This document shows, piece after piece, positions 28,216 through 39,794 of a stretch of 64,000 nt of DNA. The position numbers and the translations under genes were made by a program. This DNA is from Modestobacter muralis (lineage in GTDB: Bacteria; Actinomycetota; Actinomycetes; Mycobacteriales; Geodermatophilaceae): positions 62,001 through 126,000 of the forward strand of contig NZ_JAAGWH010000049.1 in the NCBI RefSeq assembly GCF_010682105.1. The letters are read 5' to 3'. Positions within the stretch are counted from its first letter, which is position 1. Each line of letters begins with the position of its first letter. The notes under the pieces were generated by a model. That model was not told where the DNA came from. It saw nothing but the letters and a program-made list of their open reading frames with translations, and did not search any database.

Positions 28216-30759
28216 TCAGGCGGTGACCACCACGCCGAGTTCGGCCGGCACCGCGAGGCGCTCGTGGTGGGGCAGCACGCGCACCGTGTAGCCGAACGGG
28301 CCGGTCCGGGTCAGCGGGACGGTGCCGGTGAACCAGTGCCGGGAGCCGTCGCTGCCGTCGTGCCGCAGCGGCACGGTGGTCACCGCGTGCAGCCGGTCGG
28401 CGTCGTCCACCCGTCCGTGGACGGCCTCGACCAGGACGTCGGCGGGGGTGAGCCCGGGCAGGTCGACCTCCGCCCGCAGGTCGATCCCGCCACCGATCTC
28501 CGGGGTCTCCCCCACGCCGGTCGCCTCGACGTGCCCGACCCGCACCCCGGACCACGACTCCAGCAGCCGTGCGCGCCAGACCGAGAGGTCGCGGGCCGCG
28601 GCGTGCCCGTCGGCCGCCATGGCCCGGGCCGCACCGGCCGCCGGGACGTACAGCGTCCGCACGTAGTCGCCGACCATCCGGGTGGCGAGCACCTTCGGGC
28701 CGGTCTCGCGCAGGGTGGCCCGGACCATCTCCAGCCAGCGCGAGGGGACGCCGTCCTCGCCGACCTCGTAGAACCGGGGCACCACCTGGCGCTCCAACAG
28801 CTCGTAGACCGCCTGCGCCTCGACGTCGTCGCGGCGGTCGGGGTCGGCCACGCCGTCGGCGGTCGGGATGGCCCAGCCGTTCTGGCCGTCGAACCACTCG
28901 TCCCACCAGCCGTCGCGGATGGAGAGGTTCAGCCCGCCGTTGAGCGCGGACTTCATCCCCGACGTGCCGCACGCCTCCAGCGGCCGCAGCGGGTTGTTCA
29001 GCCAGACGTCGCAGCCCCAGTACAGGTGGCGGGCCATCCCGATGTCGTAGTCGGGCAGGAAGACGATCCGGTGCCGCACCTCGGGGTCGTCGGCGAAGCG
29101 CACCATCTGCTGGATCAGCTGCTTCCCGCCGTCGTCGGCCGGGTGGCTCTTCCCGGCGATCACCAGCTGGAGCGGCCGCTCGTCGTCCAGGAGCAGCGCC
29201 CGCAGCCGCGCGGGGTCGCGCAGCATGAGGGTCAGTCGCTTGTAGGAGGGCACCCGGCGGGCGAAGCCCACGGTCAGCGCGTCGGGGTCGAACACCGTCT
29301 CGGTCCAGCCCAGCTCGGCCTCGGTCGACCCCCGGGACAGCGCGGAGGCGCGCACCCGGCGGCGCACCTCCTCGACCAGCCGGGCCCGCAGCAGCCGGCG
29401 GGTGCCCCACAGCTCGCCGGCCGGGATGCGGTCGACCCCGGCGAAGTGCGCTGGCCCCGGCCCGGGGTCGTCCCGGCCGTCGGTCTGGGTGCCCAGCTCC
29501 ACCAGCTCGCGGGCGGTCCAGGTCGGGGCGTGCACGCCGTTGGTGATCGAGCCGATCGGGACGTCGTCGGCGTCGAAGCCGGGCCACAGGTCGCCGAACA
29601 TGTCGCGGCTGACGTGCCCGTGCAGCGCGCTGACGCCGTTGGCCCGCTGCCCCAGCCGCAGCCCCATGTGCGCCATGTTGAACGTGCCGGGGTCGCGCTC
29701 GGCCCCCAGCGGCAGCAGCTGGTCGACCGGGACGCCGAAGCCGGCGAAGTACCGCTCGATGAGCGCGCGCGGGAAGCGGTCGATGCCCGCGGGCACCGGC
29801 GTGTGGGTGGTGAACACGGTGCCGGCGCGGACCGCCTGCAGCGCCTCGGCGAAGGTCAGCCCGTGGGACTCGGTGAGCTCGCGGATCCGCTCCAGCCCCT
29901 GGAAGCCGGCGTGACCCTCGTTGGCGTGGAAGACCTCCGGCTGCGGGGTGCCGGTCAGCGAGCAGTAGGCCCGCAGCGCCCGCACGCCCCCGATGCCCAG
30001 CAGCATCTCCTGGCGGAGCCGGTGGTCCTCGCCGCCGCCGTAGAGCCGGTCGGTGACCCCGCGCTCGGCCGGGGCGTTCTCCTCGATGTCGCTGTCGAGC
30101 AGCAGCAGCTGCACCCGCCCCACCTGCGCCCGCCAGACATGGGCGGCCAGGGTGCGGGCCTCGGGCAGCGGCACGGTGACGACCACCGCGGCGCCCTCGG
30201 CGTCGCGCAGCAGCTTCAGCGGCAGCCCGTGCGGGTCCAGCGCCGGGTAGTGCTCCAGCTGCCACCCGTCGGCGGACAGCCCCTGGGTGAAGTAGCCGGC
30301 CCGGTAGAGCAGCCCGACGCCGATCAGCGGGACGCCGAGGTCGGAGGCCGCCTTGAGGTGGTCGCCGGCCAGGATCCCCAGCCCGCCGGAGTACTGCGGC
30401 AGCACCTCGGTGATGCCGAACTCGGCGGAGAAGTAGGCCACCGTGGCCGGCGCCTCCTCCCCCAGCGACTGGTACCAGTGCGGCGCCTCCAGGTAGGTGC
30501 GCAGGTCGGCGGTGACCGACCCGAGCTGCGCGAGAAAGGCCGGGTCGTCGGCGAGGGCGGCCAGCCGCTCGGCCGAGACCTCGCCGAGCACCCGGACCGG
30601 GTCGCCTCCGCAGGACTCCCACAGCTGCGGGTCCAGCGCCTCGAACAGGTCCCGGGTCTCCGGGTGCCAGGACCAGCGGAGGTTGGTGACCAGCTGCGAG
30701 AGCGGCAGGAGGGCCTCGGGCAGGGAGGCGCGGACGGTGAGACGGCGGAGGGCTCGCAC
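28216..30759 (-). CDS. glgP: Alpha-glucan phosphorylase
   Basis: Releases glucose 1-phosphate from alpha-1,4-glucan ends with PLP as cofactor. The 847-residue protein belongs to the GT35 group found in actinobacteria (Rv1328) and Thermotoga: an N-terminal NLRWSWHPETRDLF domain, YFSAEFGITEVLPQYSGGLG, FHANEGHAGF, and the PLP lysine motif CGTSGMKSALNGG. A C-terminal beta domain of about 130 residues (VLVEAVHGRV) follows. The GTG start at 30759 is fixed by TAGGGT seven bases upstream, without a Shine-Dalgarno sequence. It diverges from the glgE operon across 146 bp, which lets synthesis and breakdown be regulated from one spacer. Confidence 0.95.
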   Translation of the reverse strand: MRALRRLTVRASLPEALLPLSQLVTNLRWSWHPETRDLFEALDPQLWESCGGDPVRVLGEVSAERLAALADDPAFLAQLGSVTADLRTYLEAPHWYQSLGEEAPATVAYFSAEFGITEVLPQYSGGLGILAGDHLKAASDLGVPLIGVGLLYRAGYFTQGLSADGWQLEHYPALDPHGLPLKLLRDAEGAAVVVTVPLPEARTLAAHVWRAQVGRVQLLLLDSDIEENAPAERGVTDRLYGGGEDHRLRQEMLLGIGGVRALRAYCSLTGTPQPEVFHANEGHAGFQGLERIRELTESHGLTFAEALQAVRAGTVFTTHTPVPAGIDRFPRALIERYFAGFGVPVDQLLPLGAERDPGTFNMAHMGLRLGQRANGVSALHGHVSRDMFGDLWPGFDADDVPIGSITNGVHAPTWTARELVELGTQTDGRDDPGPGPAHFAGVDRIPAGELWGTRRLLRARLVEEVRRRVRASALSRGSTEAELGWTETVFDPDALTVGFARRVPSYKRLTLMLRDPARLRALLLDDERPLQLVIAGKSHPADDGGKQLIQQMVRFADDPEVRHRIVFLPDYDIGMARHLYWGCDVWLNNPLRPLEACGTSGMKSALNGGLNLSIRDGWWDEWFDGQNGWAIPTADGVADPDRRDDVEAQAVYELLERQVVPRFYEVGEDGVPSRWLEMVRATLRETGPKVLATRMVGDYVRTLYVPAAGAARAMAADGHAAARDLSVWRARLLESWSGVRVGHVEATGVGETPEIGGGIDLRAEVDLPGLTPADVLVEAVHGRVDDADRLHAVTTVPLRHDGSDGSRHWFTGTVPLTRTGPFGYTVRVLPHHERLAVPAELGVVVTA

Positions 30760-30766
30760 CCACTCG

Positions 30767-30772
30767 ACCCTA
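30767..30772 (-). promoter_or_regulatory. Leaderless-type -10 (TAGGGT) for glgP
   Basis: Minus-strand TAGGGT followed by CGAGTGG and the GTG start at 30759. No Shine-Dalgarno sequence. Confidence 0.55.
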
Positions 30773-30892
30773 GCCGCGAACCGGCCCGCGGAGTGCGTCG
30801 GGAGAGACGGCGGTCACATCCACCGGGGGCGCCGCCTCCCTCGCACTGTGGAGCCGGTCGACCGCCGACGTGTGGGGAGGGCCTGATCTGGA

Positions 30893-30898
30893 TAGCGT
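30893..30898 (+). promoter_or_regulatory. Leaderless-type -10 (TAGCGT) for glgE operon
   Basis: TAGCGT followed by seven nucleotides and the glgE ATG at 30906; transcription would begin at or near the A of the start codon. Same spacing as the divergent glgP element. Confidence 0.55.
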
Positions 30899-30905
30899 TG
30901 CGCCG

Positions 30906-32936
30906 ATGACTGGCCGCGCTGACCTCCGCCTCGGCATCTCTGATGTCGCCCCCGTCGTGTCGTGCGGGTCGTTCTCGACCCGCGCCGTGGTCGGGGAGCA
31001 CCTGCCGATCACCGCCACCGTGTTCCGCGAGGGCCATGACGCCGTCGCGGCGAGCGTGGTCCTGACCCCGCCCGCCGAGCCGGGGGCGTCCGCGACCCCG
31101 GTCCGCACCCGGATGGTCGAGTTCGGCCCCGAGCCCGACCGGTGGACGGCGACCGTCGTCCCCGACCGCGAGGGGCTGTGGACCTATCAGGTCGAGGCGT
31201 GGGACGACCCGCTGAGCACCTGGCACCACGACGTCGAGGTGAAGATCGAGGCGGGGCAGGGCGCCGAGGAGCTCGCCAACGACCTCGAGTCCGGTGCCCG
31301 GTTGCTGGAGGAGGTCGCCGCAGGGGTCTCCGAGGACCACGCGGGCGTCCTCGAGCACCGCGCCGACCTCACCGCCGCCGCCGCCGCGCTGCGCGACGAG
31401 TCGCTCGGGCTCACCGCCCGGATCGCCCCGGCGCTGTCGCCGTCGCTGCAGGGCGTGCTGCACGCCCACCCGGTGCGGCGCCTCGTGACCGGGTCGCAGG
31501 TCTACGAGCTCTACGTCGACCGGCCGCGCGCGCTGTACGGCTCCTGGTACGAGTTCTTCCCCCGCTCCGAGGGCCCCGTCGTGGGCGGCACCCCCACTCA
31601 CGGCACCTTCGCCCAGGCCGCCGAGCGGCTGCCGGCGATCGCCGACATGGGCTTCGACGTCGTCTACCTGCCCCCGATCCACCCGATCGGCACGACGAAC
31701 CGCAAGGGCAAGAACAACACCCTGGTCGCGCACCCCGACGACGTGGGCTCGCCGTGGGCGATCGGCAGCCCCGAGGGCGGGCACGACGCCGTGCACCCGC
31801 AGCTGGGCACGATGGAGGACTTCGTGGCCTTCGTCGAGCGCACCAAGTCCCTCGGCATGGAGGTGGCGCTGGACTTCGCGCTGCAGGCCACCCCCGACCA
31901 CCCCTGGGTCACCAGCCACCCGGAGTGGTTCACCACCAAGCCCGACGGCACGATCGCCTACGCGGAGAACCCGCCGAAGAAGTACCAGGACATCTACCCG
32001 ATCAACTTCGACAACGACCCCGAGGGCATCTACGCCGAATGCCTGCGGGTCATCCGGGTGTGGATCGAGGCCGGCGTCCGCATCTTCCGCGTCGACAACC
32101 CGCACACCAAGCCGCTGAACTTCTGGAACTGGCTGATCTGGGAGGTCAAGAAGACCGACTCGGACGTGCTGTTCCTCGCCGAGGCCTTCACCCGGCCGGC
32201 GATGATGCACCAGCTGGCCCGGGTCGGCTTCACCCAGAGCTACACCTACTTCACCTGGCGCACCGAGGCCTGGGAGCTGCGGGAGTACGGCGAGGAGCTG
32301 GCCGCCAACGCGCACTACATGCGGCCCAACTTCTTCGTCAACACCCCGGACATCCTGCACGAGACGCTGCAGGTCGGCGGCCCGCCGATGTTCAAGATCC
32401 GGGCCGCACTGGCCGCGATGATGAGCCCGACCTGGGGCGTCTACTCCGGGTACGAGCTCTTCGAGCACGTCGGCCTGCGCCCGGGCAGCGAGGAGTACCT
32501 GGACACCGAGAAGTTCCAGCTGCGCCCCCGCGACTGGGCCGCGGCCGAGGCCTCCGGGCGGTCGCTGGCTCCTTACCTGCGCCGGCTCAACGAGATCCGC
32601 CGGGCCCACCCGGCGCTCCAGCAGCTGCGCACGCTGCGGTTCCACGCCGTCGACAACCCCGACTTGCTGGTGTTCTCCAAGACGGACCCGGCCTCGGACG
32701 ACGCCGTCCTGGTCGTCGTGTCGCTCAACAGCAGCTACACCCAGATCGGCACCACGGCCCTGGACATGCCGGCGCTGGGCCTGGACTGGTCGGACCGGTT
32801 CGCCGTCACCGACGAGATCACCGGTGCGCACTACGACTGGGGCCAGACCAACTACGTGGAGCTGGACCCCCACCGGGAGCCGGCGCACGTGTTCACCGTG
32901 CACCGCAGCCTGCCCACCGTGGTCGCCCCGCAGTGA
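30906..32936 (+). CDS. glgE: Alpha-1,4-glucan:maltose-1-phosphate maltosyltransferase
   Basis: Transfers maltosyl units from maltose 1-phosphate to the end of an alpha-1,4-glucan (GH13 subfamily 3). The 676-residue protein has the N-terminal domain with [11 protein letters not shown] and the four-helix insert, [38 protein letters not shown], and the catalytic residues: nucleophile Asp in [11 protein letters not shown], acid Glu in FLAEAFTRP and Asp in [27 protein letters not shown] is specific for GlgE and separates it from ordinary amylases. It leads the operon glgE-treS-mak-glgB. No ribosome site is visible and a -10 lies seven bases upstream, so the mRNA is probably leaderless. Confidence 0.96.
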   Translation: MTGRADLRLGISDVAPVVSCGSFSTRAVVGEHLPITATVFREGHDAVAASVVLTPPAEPGASATPVRTRMVEFGPEPDRWTATVVPDREGLWTYQVEAWDDPLSTWHHDVEVKIEAGQGAEELANDLESGARLLEEVAAGVSEDHAGVLEHRADLTAAAAALRDESLGLTARIAPALSPSLQGVLHAHPVRRLVTGSQVYELYVDRPRALYGSWYEFFPRSEGPVVGGTPTHGTFAQAAERLPAIADMGFDVVYLPPIHPIGTTNRKGKNNTLVAHPDDVGSPWAIGSPEGGHDAVHPQLGTMEDFVAFVERTKSLGMEVALDFALQATPDHPWVTSHPEWFTTKPDGTIAYAENPPKKYQDIYPINFDNDPEGIYAECLRVIRVWIEAGVRIFRVDNPHTKPLNFWNWLIWEVKKTDSDVLFLAEAFTRPAMMHQLARVGFTQSYTYFTWRTEAWELREYGEELAANAHYMRPNFFVNTPDILHETLQVGGPPMFKIRAALAAMMSPTWGVYSGYELFEHVGLRPGSEEYLDTEKFQLRPRDWAAAEASGRSLAPYLRRLNEIRRAHPALQQLRTLRFHAVDNPDLLVFSKTDPASDDAVLVVVSLNSSYTQIGTTALDMPALGLDWSDRFAVTDEITGAHYDWGQTNYVELDPHREPAHVFTVHRSLPTVVAPQ

Positions 32937-32963
32937 CCCGCTGACACACTCACGTCCTCACGC

Positions 32964-32997
32964 GACGGCGCCGGCCCAGTCGCCGGCCGGCGCCGTC
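32964..32997 (+). terminator. Hairpin between glgE and treS
   Basis: Perfect 12-bp inverted repeat (32964-32975 with 32986-32997, 10-nt loop) in the 106-bp glgE-treS gap. It may partly terminate or stabilise the glgE transcript; treS has its own ribosome site after it. Confidence 0.6.
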
Positions 32998-33042
32998 GTC
33001 GCACCGATCCGCTTCCCCAGCAACGAACGAGGACCGAGTCCC

Positions 33043-34895
<1,853 letters not shown>

Positions 34896-34896
<1 letters not shown>

Positions 34897-36260
34897 TGAG
34901 TGCCCTCACCGAGATCCTCGCGGACTGGATGCCCGGTCAGCGGTGGTTCGGCAGCAAGGGCCGGGAGTGGGCCGGGGTGACCGAGGAGGGCTTCTTCCTC
35001 GACCAGTCCGACCCGGCCCTGTCCGTCCACCGCGTCCGGGTCAGCTACACCGACGGGGCCACCGAGACCTACCTGGTGCCACTGTCGTGGCGCAACGCCC
35101 CGGCCGAGGAGCTGTCGTCGGCCTTCGTCGGCGCCGTTCCCAGCGCCTCGGGGTCCAACTACGCCTACGACGCGATGCGCGACCGTGACGCCACCGTCCC
35201 GTGGCTGACCCACCTCGTGGCCGCCTCCACGGTCGGGCCGATGCACTTCCACCCGGCCGGGGTGGCCTACATCCCCGAGGGCGTGCCCGGCGACATCATC
35301 TCCGGCGAGCAGAGCAACACCTCGCTGGTCTACGGCGAGTCCGCGATCCTCAAGCTGTTCCGCCGGCTCGAGCCCGGGCTCAACCCCGACGTGGAGATCC
35401 ACGACGCGCTCCGCCAGGCCGACAACCAGCACATCGCCCCGCTGCTGGGCCACATCGAGATCGACGAGCCCGGCCAGGAGCCGTCCACCGTCGCGATGCT
35501 GCAGACCTTCGTCGCCAACGCCAGCGACGGCTGGCGACTGGCCACCTCCAGCGTGCGCGACCTCTACGCCGAGGCCGACCTGCACGCCGACGAGGTGGGC
35601 GGGGACTTCGCCGGGGAGAGCGAGCGGCTGGGTGAGGCGACCGCCTCCGTCCACACCGACCTCGCCAGGGTGCTGCCCACCGAGACCGCCGACCGGGACT
35701 GGTACACCGCGGTCGCCGAGCAGATGGGCGCGCGGCTCGAGGCGGCCCTGGCGATCGTCCCCGGCCTCACCGAGCACGCCGAGGCGCTGCGGGCGCTCTA
35801 CGCCGCGGTGGCCACCACCGACGAGCCGGTCGTGCGCCAGCGGGTCCACGGCGACCTCCACCTCGGTCAGGTGCTGCGCACCACCACCGGCTGGATCGTG
35901 CTGGACTTCGAGGGCGAGCCGGCCCGCCCGCTGGCCTCCCGCCGGGAGCTGGACACCCCGCTGCGCGACGTCGCCGGGATGCTCCGTTCCTTCGACTACG
36001 CCTCGCGCCACATGCTCGTCGAGCAGCCGGAGGACCAGCAGCGCGCCTACCGCGCCCACGAGTGGGCCGAGCGCAACCGGGAGGCGTTCTGCGCCGGTTA
36101 CTCCGCCGCCAGCGGCATCACCCTGTCCAGTGAGTCCGCGCTGCTGCGCGCCTTCGAGGCGGACAAGGCCGTGTACGAGTGTGTGTACGAGGCACGGAAC
36201 AGGCCGAACTGGCTGATGATCCCGCTGAGCTCGCTGTCCCGGTTGACCGCCGGTGACTGA
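34896..36260 (+). CDS. mak: Maltokinase (Pep2)
   Basis: Phosphorylates maltose to maltose 1-phosphate with ATP, supplying GlgE. The 454-residue protein has an N-terminal cap (LADWMPGQRWFGSKGREW) and a eukaryotic-like/aminoglycoside-kinase fold: SNTSLVYGESAILKLFRRLEPG (ATP lysine), the catalytic loop QRVHGDLHLGQVL and the metal-binding WIVLDFEGEP, which are diagnostic for maltokinases. Its ATG overlaps the treS stop by one base. In mycobacteria treS and pep2 form a pair, sometimes fused; here they are separate but coupled and joined to glgE and glgB. Confidence 0.95.
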
Positions 36261-36338
36261 CGCAGGAGCCTGCTGCCCCGCGGCGGGACCGCACCCGACG
36301 AACAGCTGGACACCCCGAGGTACCCGGAAGGACCACCG

Positions 36339-39300
36339 ATGAGCATCGACGACGCGGGCCAGCCGCCGACCGAGACGCCCGCCGAGCCCGCCGACAAGGC
36401 AGAGCTCACGCGCGCGGTCGAGGAGACCACCGAGGCGGTGCGCGCGGCCAGCGAGGCCGACTCCTCCCCCACCCCGGCGAAGAAGGCCACCGGGCGCGCG
36501 ACCAAGAAGGCCGCACCCGAGGCCGGCGCCCCGGTGGCGAAGAAGGCCGCGCGCCGGCCGGCGAAGAAGGCCGCCACCACGGAGACGAACGAGGCACCGG
36601 ACGGCCGGGACGAGCTGATGCGCCGGGTCGAGGAGACCACCGAGGCCGTCCGCGCGGCCAGCGACGCCGACTCCGCCCCTGCTCCGGCGAAGAAGGCGAC
36701 CACGCGCGTCGCGAAGAAGGCTGCTCCGGCCGCCCCGGGCACGGTGGCCGACGCCGCCGCCCCGGCCAAGCGCACCCGCAAGGCCGCGGCCAAGAAGGTC
36801 ACCGCCACCCCGGTCGTCGCCCCCGCGCCGATCGCGCAGCCGGGCAACCCCGCGGCGCCGGCCGCGCCGCAGCCGGAGCCCCCGAGCCGCGACCCGGCCG
36901 AGCCGAGCACCCCGCAGGCCCCGGCCGACGGCCAGCACGCCGGCACCGGCGGCAGCTCCCCGGCCGCCACCGCCTCCGAGCCCGGCGCAGAGCTGGCCCC
37001 CGACACCGTCCCCGAGCCCGCCGACACCGAGTCGGCGGCCCCGGACGTCTCCGCCGACAGCGACGACACCGCCCAGCCGGCCCCGGACGTCTCCGCCGAC
37101 GGCGGCGACACCGCCCAGCCGGTCGGGTCCGAGGTCACGGCCGAGCCCGTGGAGCCCGCCCCGGCGGTCTCCGGTGCCGACGTCACCACCGCCGACCTGG
37201 TCACCAGCGAGGTCACCGACCTGCCGGCGGCGCCTGACGAGGCCCCCGAGCCCACCTCGACCGCGCTGGTCGAGGCACTGCCCGACGGGCAGACGCCGGT
37301 GAGCACCTCGGTGCCGGCGGCCGCCACGCCGGCCGGCTCGGAGGTCAGCCAGGAGGCGCTGGCCGCCGTCGTCGACGGCTGGTCCTACGACCCGCACGGC
37401 GTCCTCGGCGCGCACCGGCTGCCCGAGGGCTGGGCCGTGCGCACCCTGCGTCCCGACGCGGTCGCGGTCGCCGTGGTCGACCAGGACGGCACTCGGCACG
37501 AGGCCCGCCAGGTCTTCCGGGGCGGCGTCTTCGAGGCCCGGCTCCCCCAGCAGCCCGGCGACTACCGGGTGGAGGTCGTCTACCCCGACGGCGCCGGTGG
37601 CACGAACACCTACACCGTCGACGACCCCTACCGCTGGCTGCCCACGCTCGGCCAGCTGGACCAGCACCTCATCCGTGAGGGCCGGCACGAGGAGCTGTGG
37701 AAGGTCCTGGGCGCGCACGTGCGCGGCTACGACACCCCCGGCGGCCGGGTCGAGGGCGTCTCCTTCGCCGTCTGGGCGCCCAACGCCCGCGGCGTGAAGG
37801 TCACCGGCGACTTCGACTACTGGGAGGCCCGCGCCTACCCGATGCGCTCGTTGGGCTCCTCGGGCGTGTGGGAGATCTTCGTGCCCGGCGCCCAGGTGGG
37901 CACCCGGTACCGCTTCCACATCCTGGGTGTCGACGGCCAGTGGCTGGTCAAGAGCGACCCGATGGCCTTCGCCACCGAGGTCCCCCCGGCCAACGCCTCC
38001 GTCGTCACCGCGTCGACCCACGAGTGGCAGGACGCCGACTGGCTGGCCGCCCGGGCCGAGGGCAGCTGGCACGCCCGGCCGATGAGCATCTACGAGGTGC
38101 ACCTCGGCTCCTGGCGCCAGGGCCTGTCCTACCGCGAGCTCGCCGACGAGCTGGTCGCCTACGTCAAGGACGCCGGGTTCACCCACCTGGAGTTCCTCCC
38201 CGTGGCCGAGCACCCCTTCGGCGGCTCGTGGGGCTACCAGGTGACCTCCTACTACGCCCCCACCTCGCGCTTCGGCTCCCCTGACGACCTGCGGTACCTC
38301 ATCGACACCGCCCACCAGGCCGGCATCGGTGTCATCGTCGACTGGGTTCCGGGGCACTTCCCCAAGGACGAGTGGGCGCTGGCCCGCTTCGACGGCGCCC
38401 CGCTGTACGAGCACGGCGACCCCCGCCGCGGCGAGCAGTTGGACTGGGGCACGAACGTGTTCGACTTCGGCCGCTCCGAGGTGCGCAACTTCCTCGTCGC
38501 CAACGCCCTGTTCTGGCTCAAGGAGTTCCACGTCGACGGCATCCGCGTCGACGCGGTCGCCTCGATGCTGTACCTGGACTACTCCCGGCCCGAGGGCCAG
38601 TGGGTGCCCAACGAGTACGGCGGCCGGGAGAACCTCGAGGCCGTGGCGTTCCTGCAGGAGTTCAACGCCACCGTCTACCGCGAGGTGCCCGGCGCGATCA
38701 CCATCGCCGAGGAGTCGACGTCCTGGCCGGGCGTCACCCGCCCCACCCACCTGGGCGGCCTGGGCTTCGGCTTCAAGTGGAACATGGGCTGGATGCACGA
38801 CTCGCTGGACTACATGTCGACCGAGCCGGTGTACCGCAGCTACCACCACAACCAGCTCACATTCTCGCTGGTCTACGCCTTCTCCGAGAACTTCGTGCTG
38901 CCGATCAGCCACGACGAGGTCGTCTACGGCAAGGGCTCGCTGATCCGGAAGATGCCGGGCGACCGCTGGCAGCAGCTGGCCAACGTGCGGGCGTACCTGG
39001 CCTTCATGTGGGCCCACCCGGGCAAGCAGCTGCTGTTCATGGGCTCGGAGTTCGGGCAGCTGTCGGAGTGGGCGGAGAGCCGCTCGCTGGACTGGTGGCA
39101 CCTCGACGACCCGGCGCACCGCGGCGTGCTCGACCTGGTCCGCGACCTGAACACGGTGTACGGCGAGCACGAGGCGCTGTACACCCAGGACAACGACCCG
39201 GCCGGCTTCCAGTGGATCGACGCCAACGACAGCCAGGGCAACACGCTGACCTTCCTGCGCTTCGGCAAGGGCGGTCAGGCGCTGGCCTGCGTCGCCAACT

Positions 39301-39635
39301 TCTCCGGGCAGACGCACGGCGAGTACCGGATCGGCCTGCCGCGCGGTGGCCGGTGGCGCGAGGTCATCAACACCGACTTCGCGGGCTACGGCGGGTCCGG
39401 CTCGGGCAACCTGGGCGGCATCGAGGCCGTGCCGGAGACCTGGCACGGGCAGCCGTTCTCGGCGACGCTGACCGCACCGCCGCTGGGCACCGTGTGGTTC
39501 GTGCACGAGGGTCCCGAGCCGGAGCCGTCGGACGAGGGCCAGGCCGCCGACCCCGCGCTCACCGTGGCCGCCGAGGCCTCCGGTGACCTCGAGGCCGCTG
39601 GTCTGGTGGAGCTCCCCGAGCACGACCGGGGCTGA
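36339..39635 (+). CDS. glgB: 1,4-alpha-glucan branching enzyme with a long Lys/Ala-rich N-terminal extension
   Basis: Adds alpha-1,6 branches to the GlgE product. The enzyme proper starts near residue 340 ([16 protein letters not shown]): an N-terminal beta domain, CBM48 ([20 protein letters not shown]) and the GH13 barrel with nucleophile Asp in [14 protein letters not shown], acid Glu in ITIAEEST and Asp in [13 protein letters not shown]. GlgB is usually about 730 residues; this one has 1098. The extra N-terminus has two copies of a 39-residue unit exactly 70 residues apart (22-60 and 92-130; [11 protein letters not shown] then PAKKA...KKAAP), more KK/KR blocks to about residue 155, and then an acidic, Pro-rich stretch with a 14-residue tandem repeat. 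There is no signal peptide. GGAAGGACC precedes ATG 36339. The extension is one open frame with normal high-GC codons. Confidence 0.95.
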   Translation: MSIDDAGQPPTETPAEPADKAELTRAVEETTEAVRAASEADSSPTPAKKATGRATKKAAPEAGAPVAKKAARRPAKKAATTETNEAPDGRDELMRRVEETTEAVRAASDADSAPAPAKKATTRVAKKAAPAAPGTVADAAAPAKRTRKAAAKKVTATPVVAPAPIAQPGNPAAPAAPQPEPPSRDPAEPSTPQAPADGQHAGTGGSSPAATASEPGAELAPDTVPEPADTESAAPDVSADSDDTAQPAPDVSADGGDTAQPVGSEVTAEPVEPAPAVSGADVTTADLVTSEVTDLPAAPDEAPEPTSTALVEALPDGQTPVSTSVPAAATPAGSEVSQEALAAVVDGWSYDPHGVLGAHRLPEGWAVRTLRPDAVAVAVVDQDGTRHEARQVFRGGVFEARLPQQPGDYRVEVVYPDGAGGTNTYTVDDPYRWLPTLGQLDQHLIREGRHEELWKVLGAHVRGYDTPGGRVEGVSFAVWAPNARGVKVTGDFDYWEARAYPMRSLGSSGVWEIFVPGAQVGTRYRFHILGVDGQWLVKSDPMAFATEVPPANASVVTASTHEWQDADWLAARAEGSWHARPMSIYEVHLGSWRQGLSYRELADELVAYVKDAGFTHLEFLPVAEHPFGGSWGYQVTSYYAPTSRFGSPDDLRYLIDTAHQAGIGVIVDWVPGHFPKDEWALARFDGAPLYEHGDPRRGEQLDWGTNVFDFGRSEVRNFLVANALFWLKEFHVDGIRVDAVASMLYLDYSRPEGQWVPNEYGGRENLEAVAFLQEFNATVYREVPGAITIAEESTSWPGVTRPTHLGGLGFGFKWNMGWMHDSLDYMSTEPVYRSYHHNQLTFSLVYAFSENFVLPISHDEVVYGKGSLIRKMPGDRWQQLANVRAYLAFMWAHPGKQLLFMGSEFGQLSEWAESRSLDWWHLDDPAHRGVLDLVRDLNTVYGEHEALYTQDNDPAGFQWIDANDSQGNTLTFLRFGKGGQALACVANFSGQTHGEYRIGLPRGGRWREVINTDFAGYGGSGSGNLGGIEAVPETWHGQPFSATLTAPPLGTVWFVHEGPEPEPSDEGQAADPALTVAAEASGDLEAAGLVELPEHDRG
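36402..36728 (+). repeat. Duplicated 117-bp unit coding the Lys/Ala-rich GlgB tail repeats
   Basis: Units 36402-36518 and 36612-36728, 210 bp apart, code nearly the same 39 residues (26 or more identical by eye). The DNA is diverged at synonymous sites, so the duplication is not recent. Confidence 0.7.
37036..37119 (+). repeat. 42-bp direct tandem repeat in the acidic part of the GlgB extension
   Basis: Two adjacent copies (37036-37077 and 37078-37119) code [14 protein letters not shown] and [14 protein letters not shown]. Near-identity at the DNA level suggests a young duplication. Confidence 0.8.
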
Positions 39636-39648
39636 GGCAGCACAGGCG

Positions 39649-39682
39649 GACGGGGCGGGGGCCTGAGGGTCCCCGCCCCGTC
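39649..39682 (+). terminator. Hairpin terminator after glgB
   Basis: Perfect 12-bp inverted repeat, 39649-39660 with 39671-39682, ten-base loop, 13 bp after the glgB stop. Ends the glgE-treS-mak-glgB operon. Confidence 0.8.
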
Positions 39683-39794
39683 GTCGTCCCGGTGGGTGCC
39701 CGGTGTCGGGCGCCTGCGCCTGCCGGGTCGGCGCCGGTCCGGCAGGATGAGGACACTGCCGCCGGCAACGGCGGCCCGGACCGATCGGGAGCCC

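Noticed and set aside
27040-30909. A 1289-codon plus-strand frame antisense to the FHA gene and glgP
   Set aside because: Same shadow effect; the minus-strand genes have full catalytic motifs.
36402-36800. A separate histone-like gene ahead of glgB
   Set aside because: The frame continues without stop into GlgB and no second start with a ribosome site is evident near the domain boundary.
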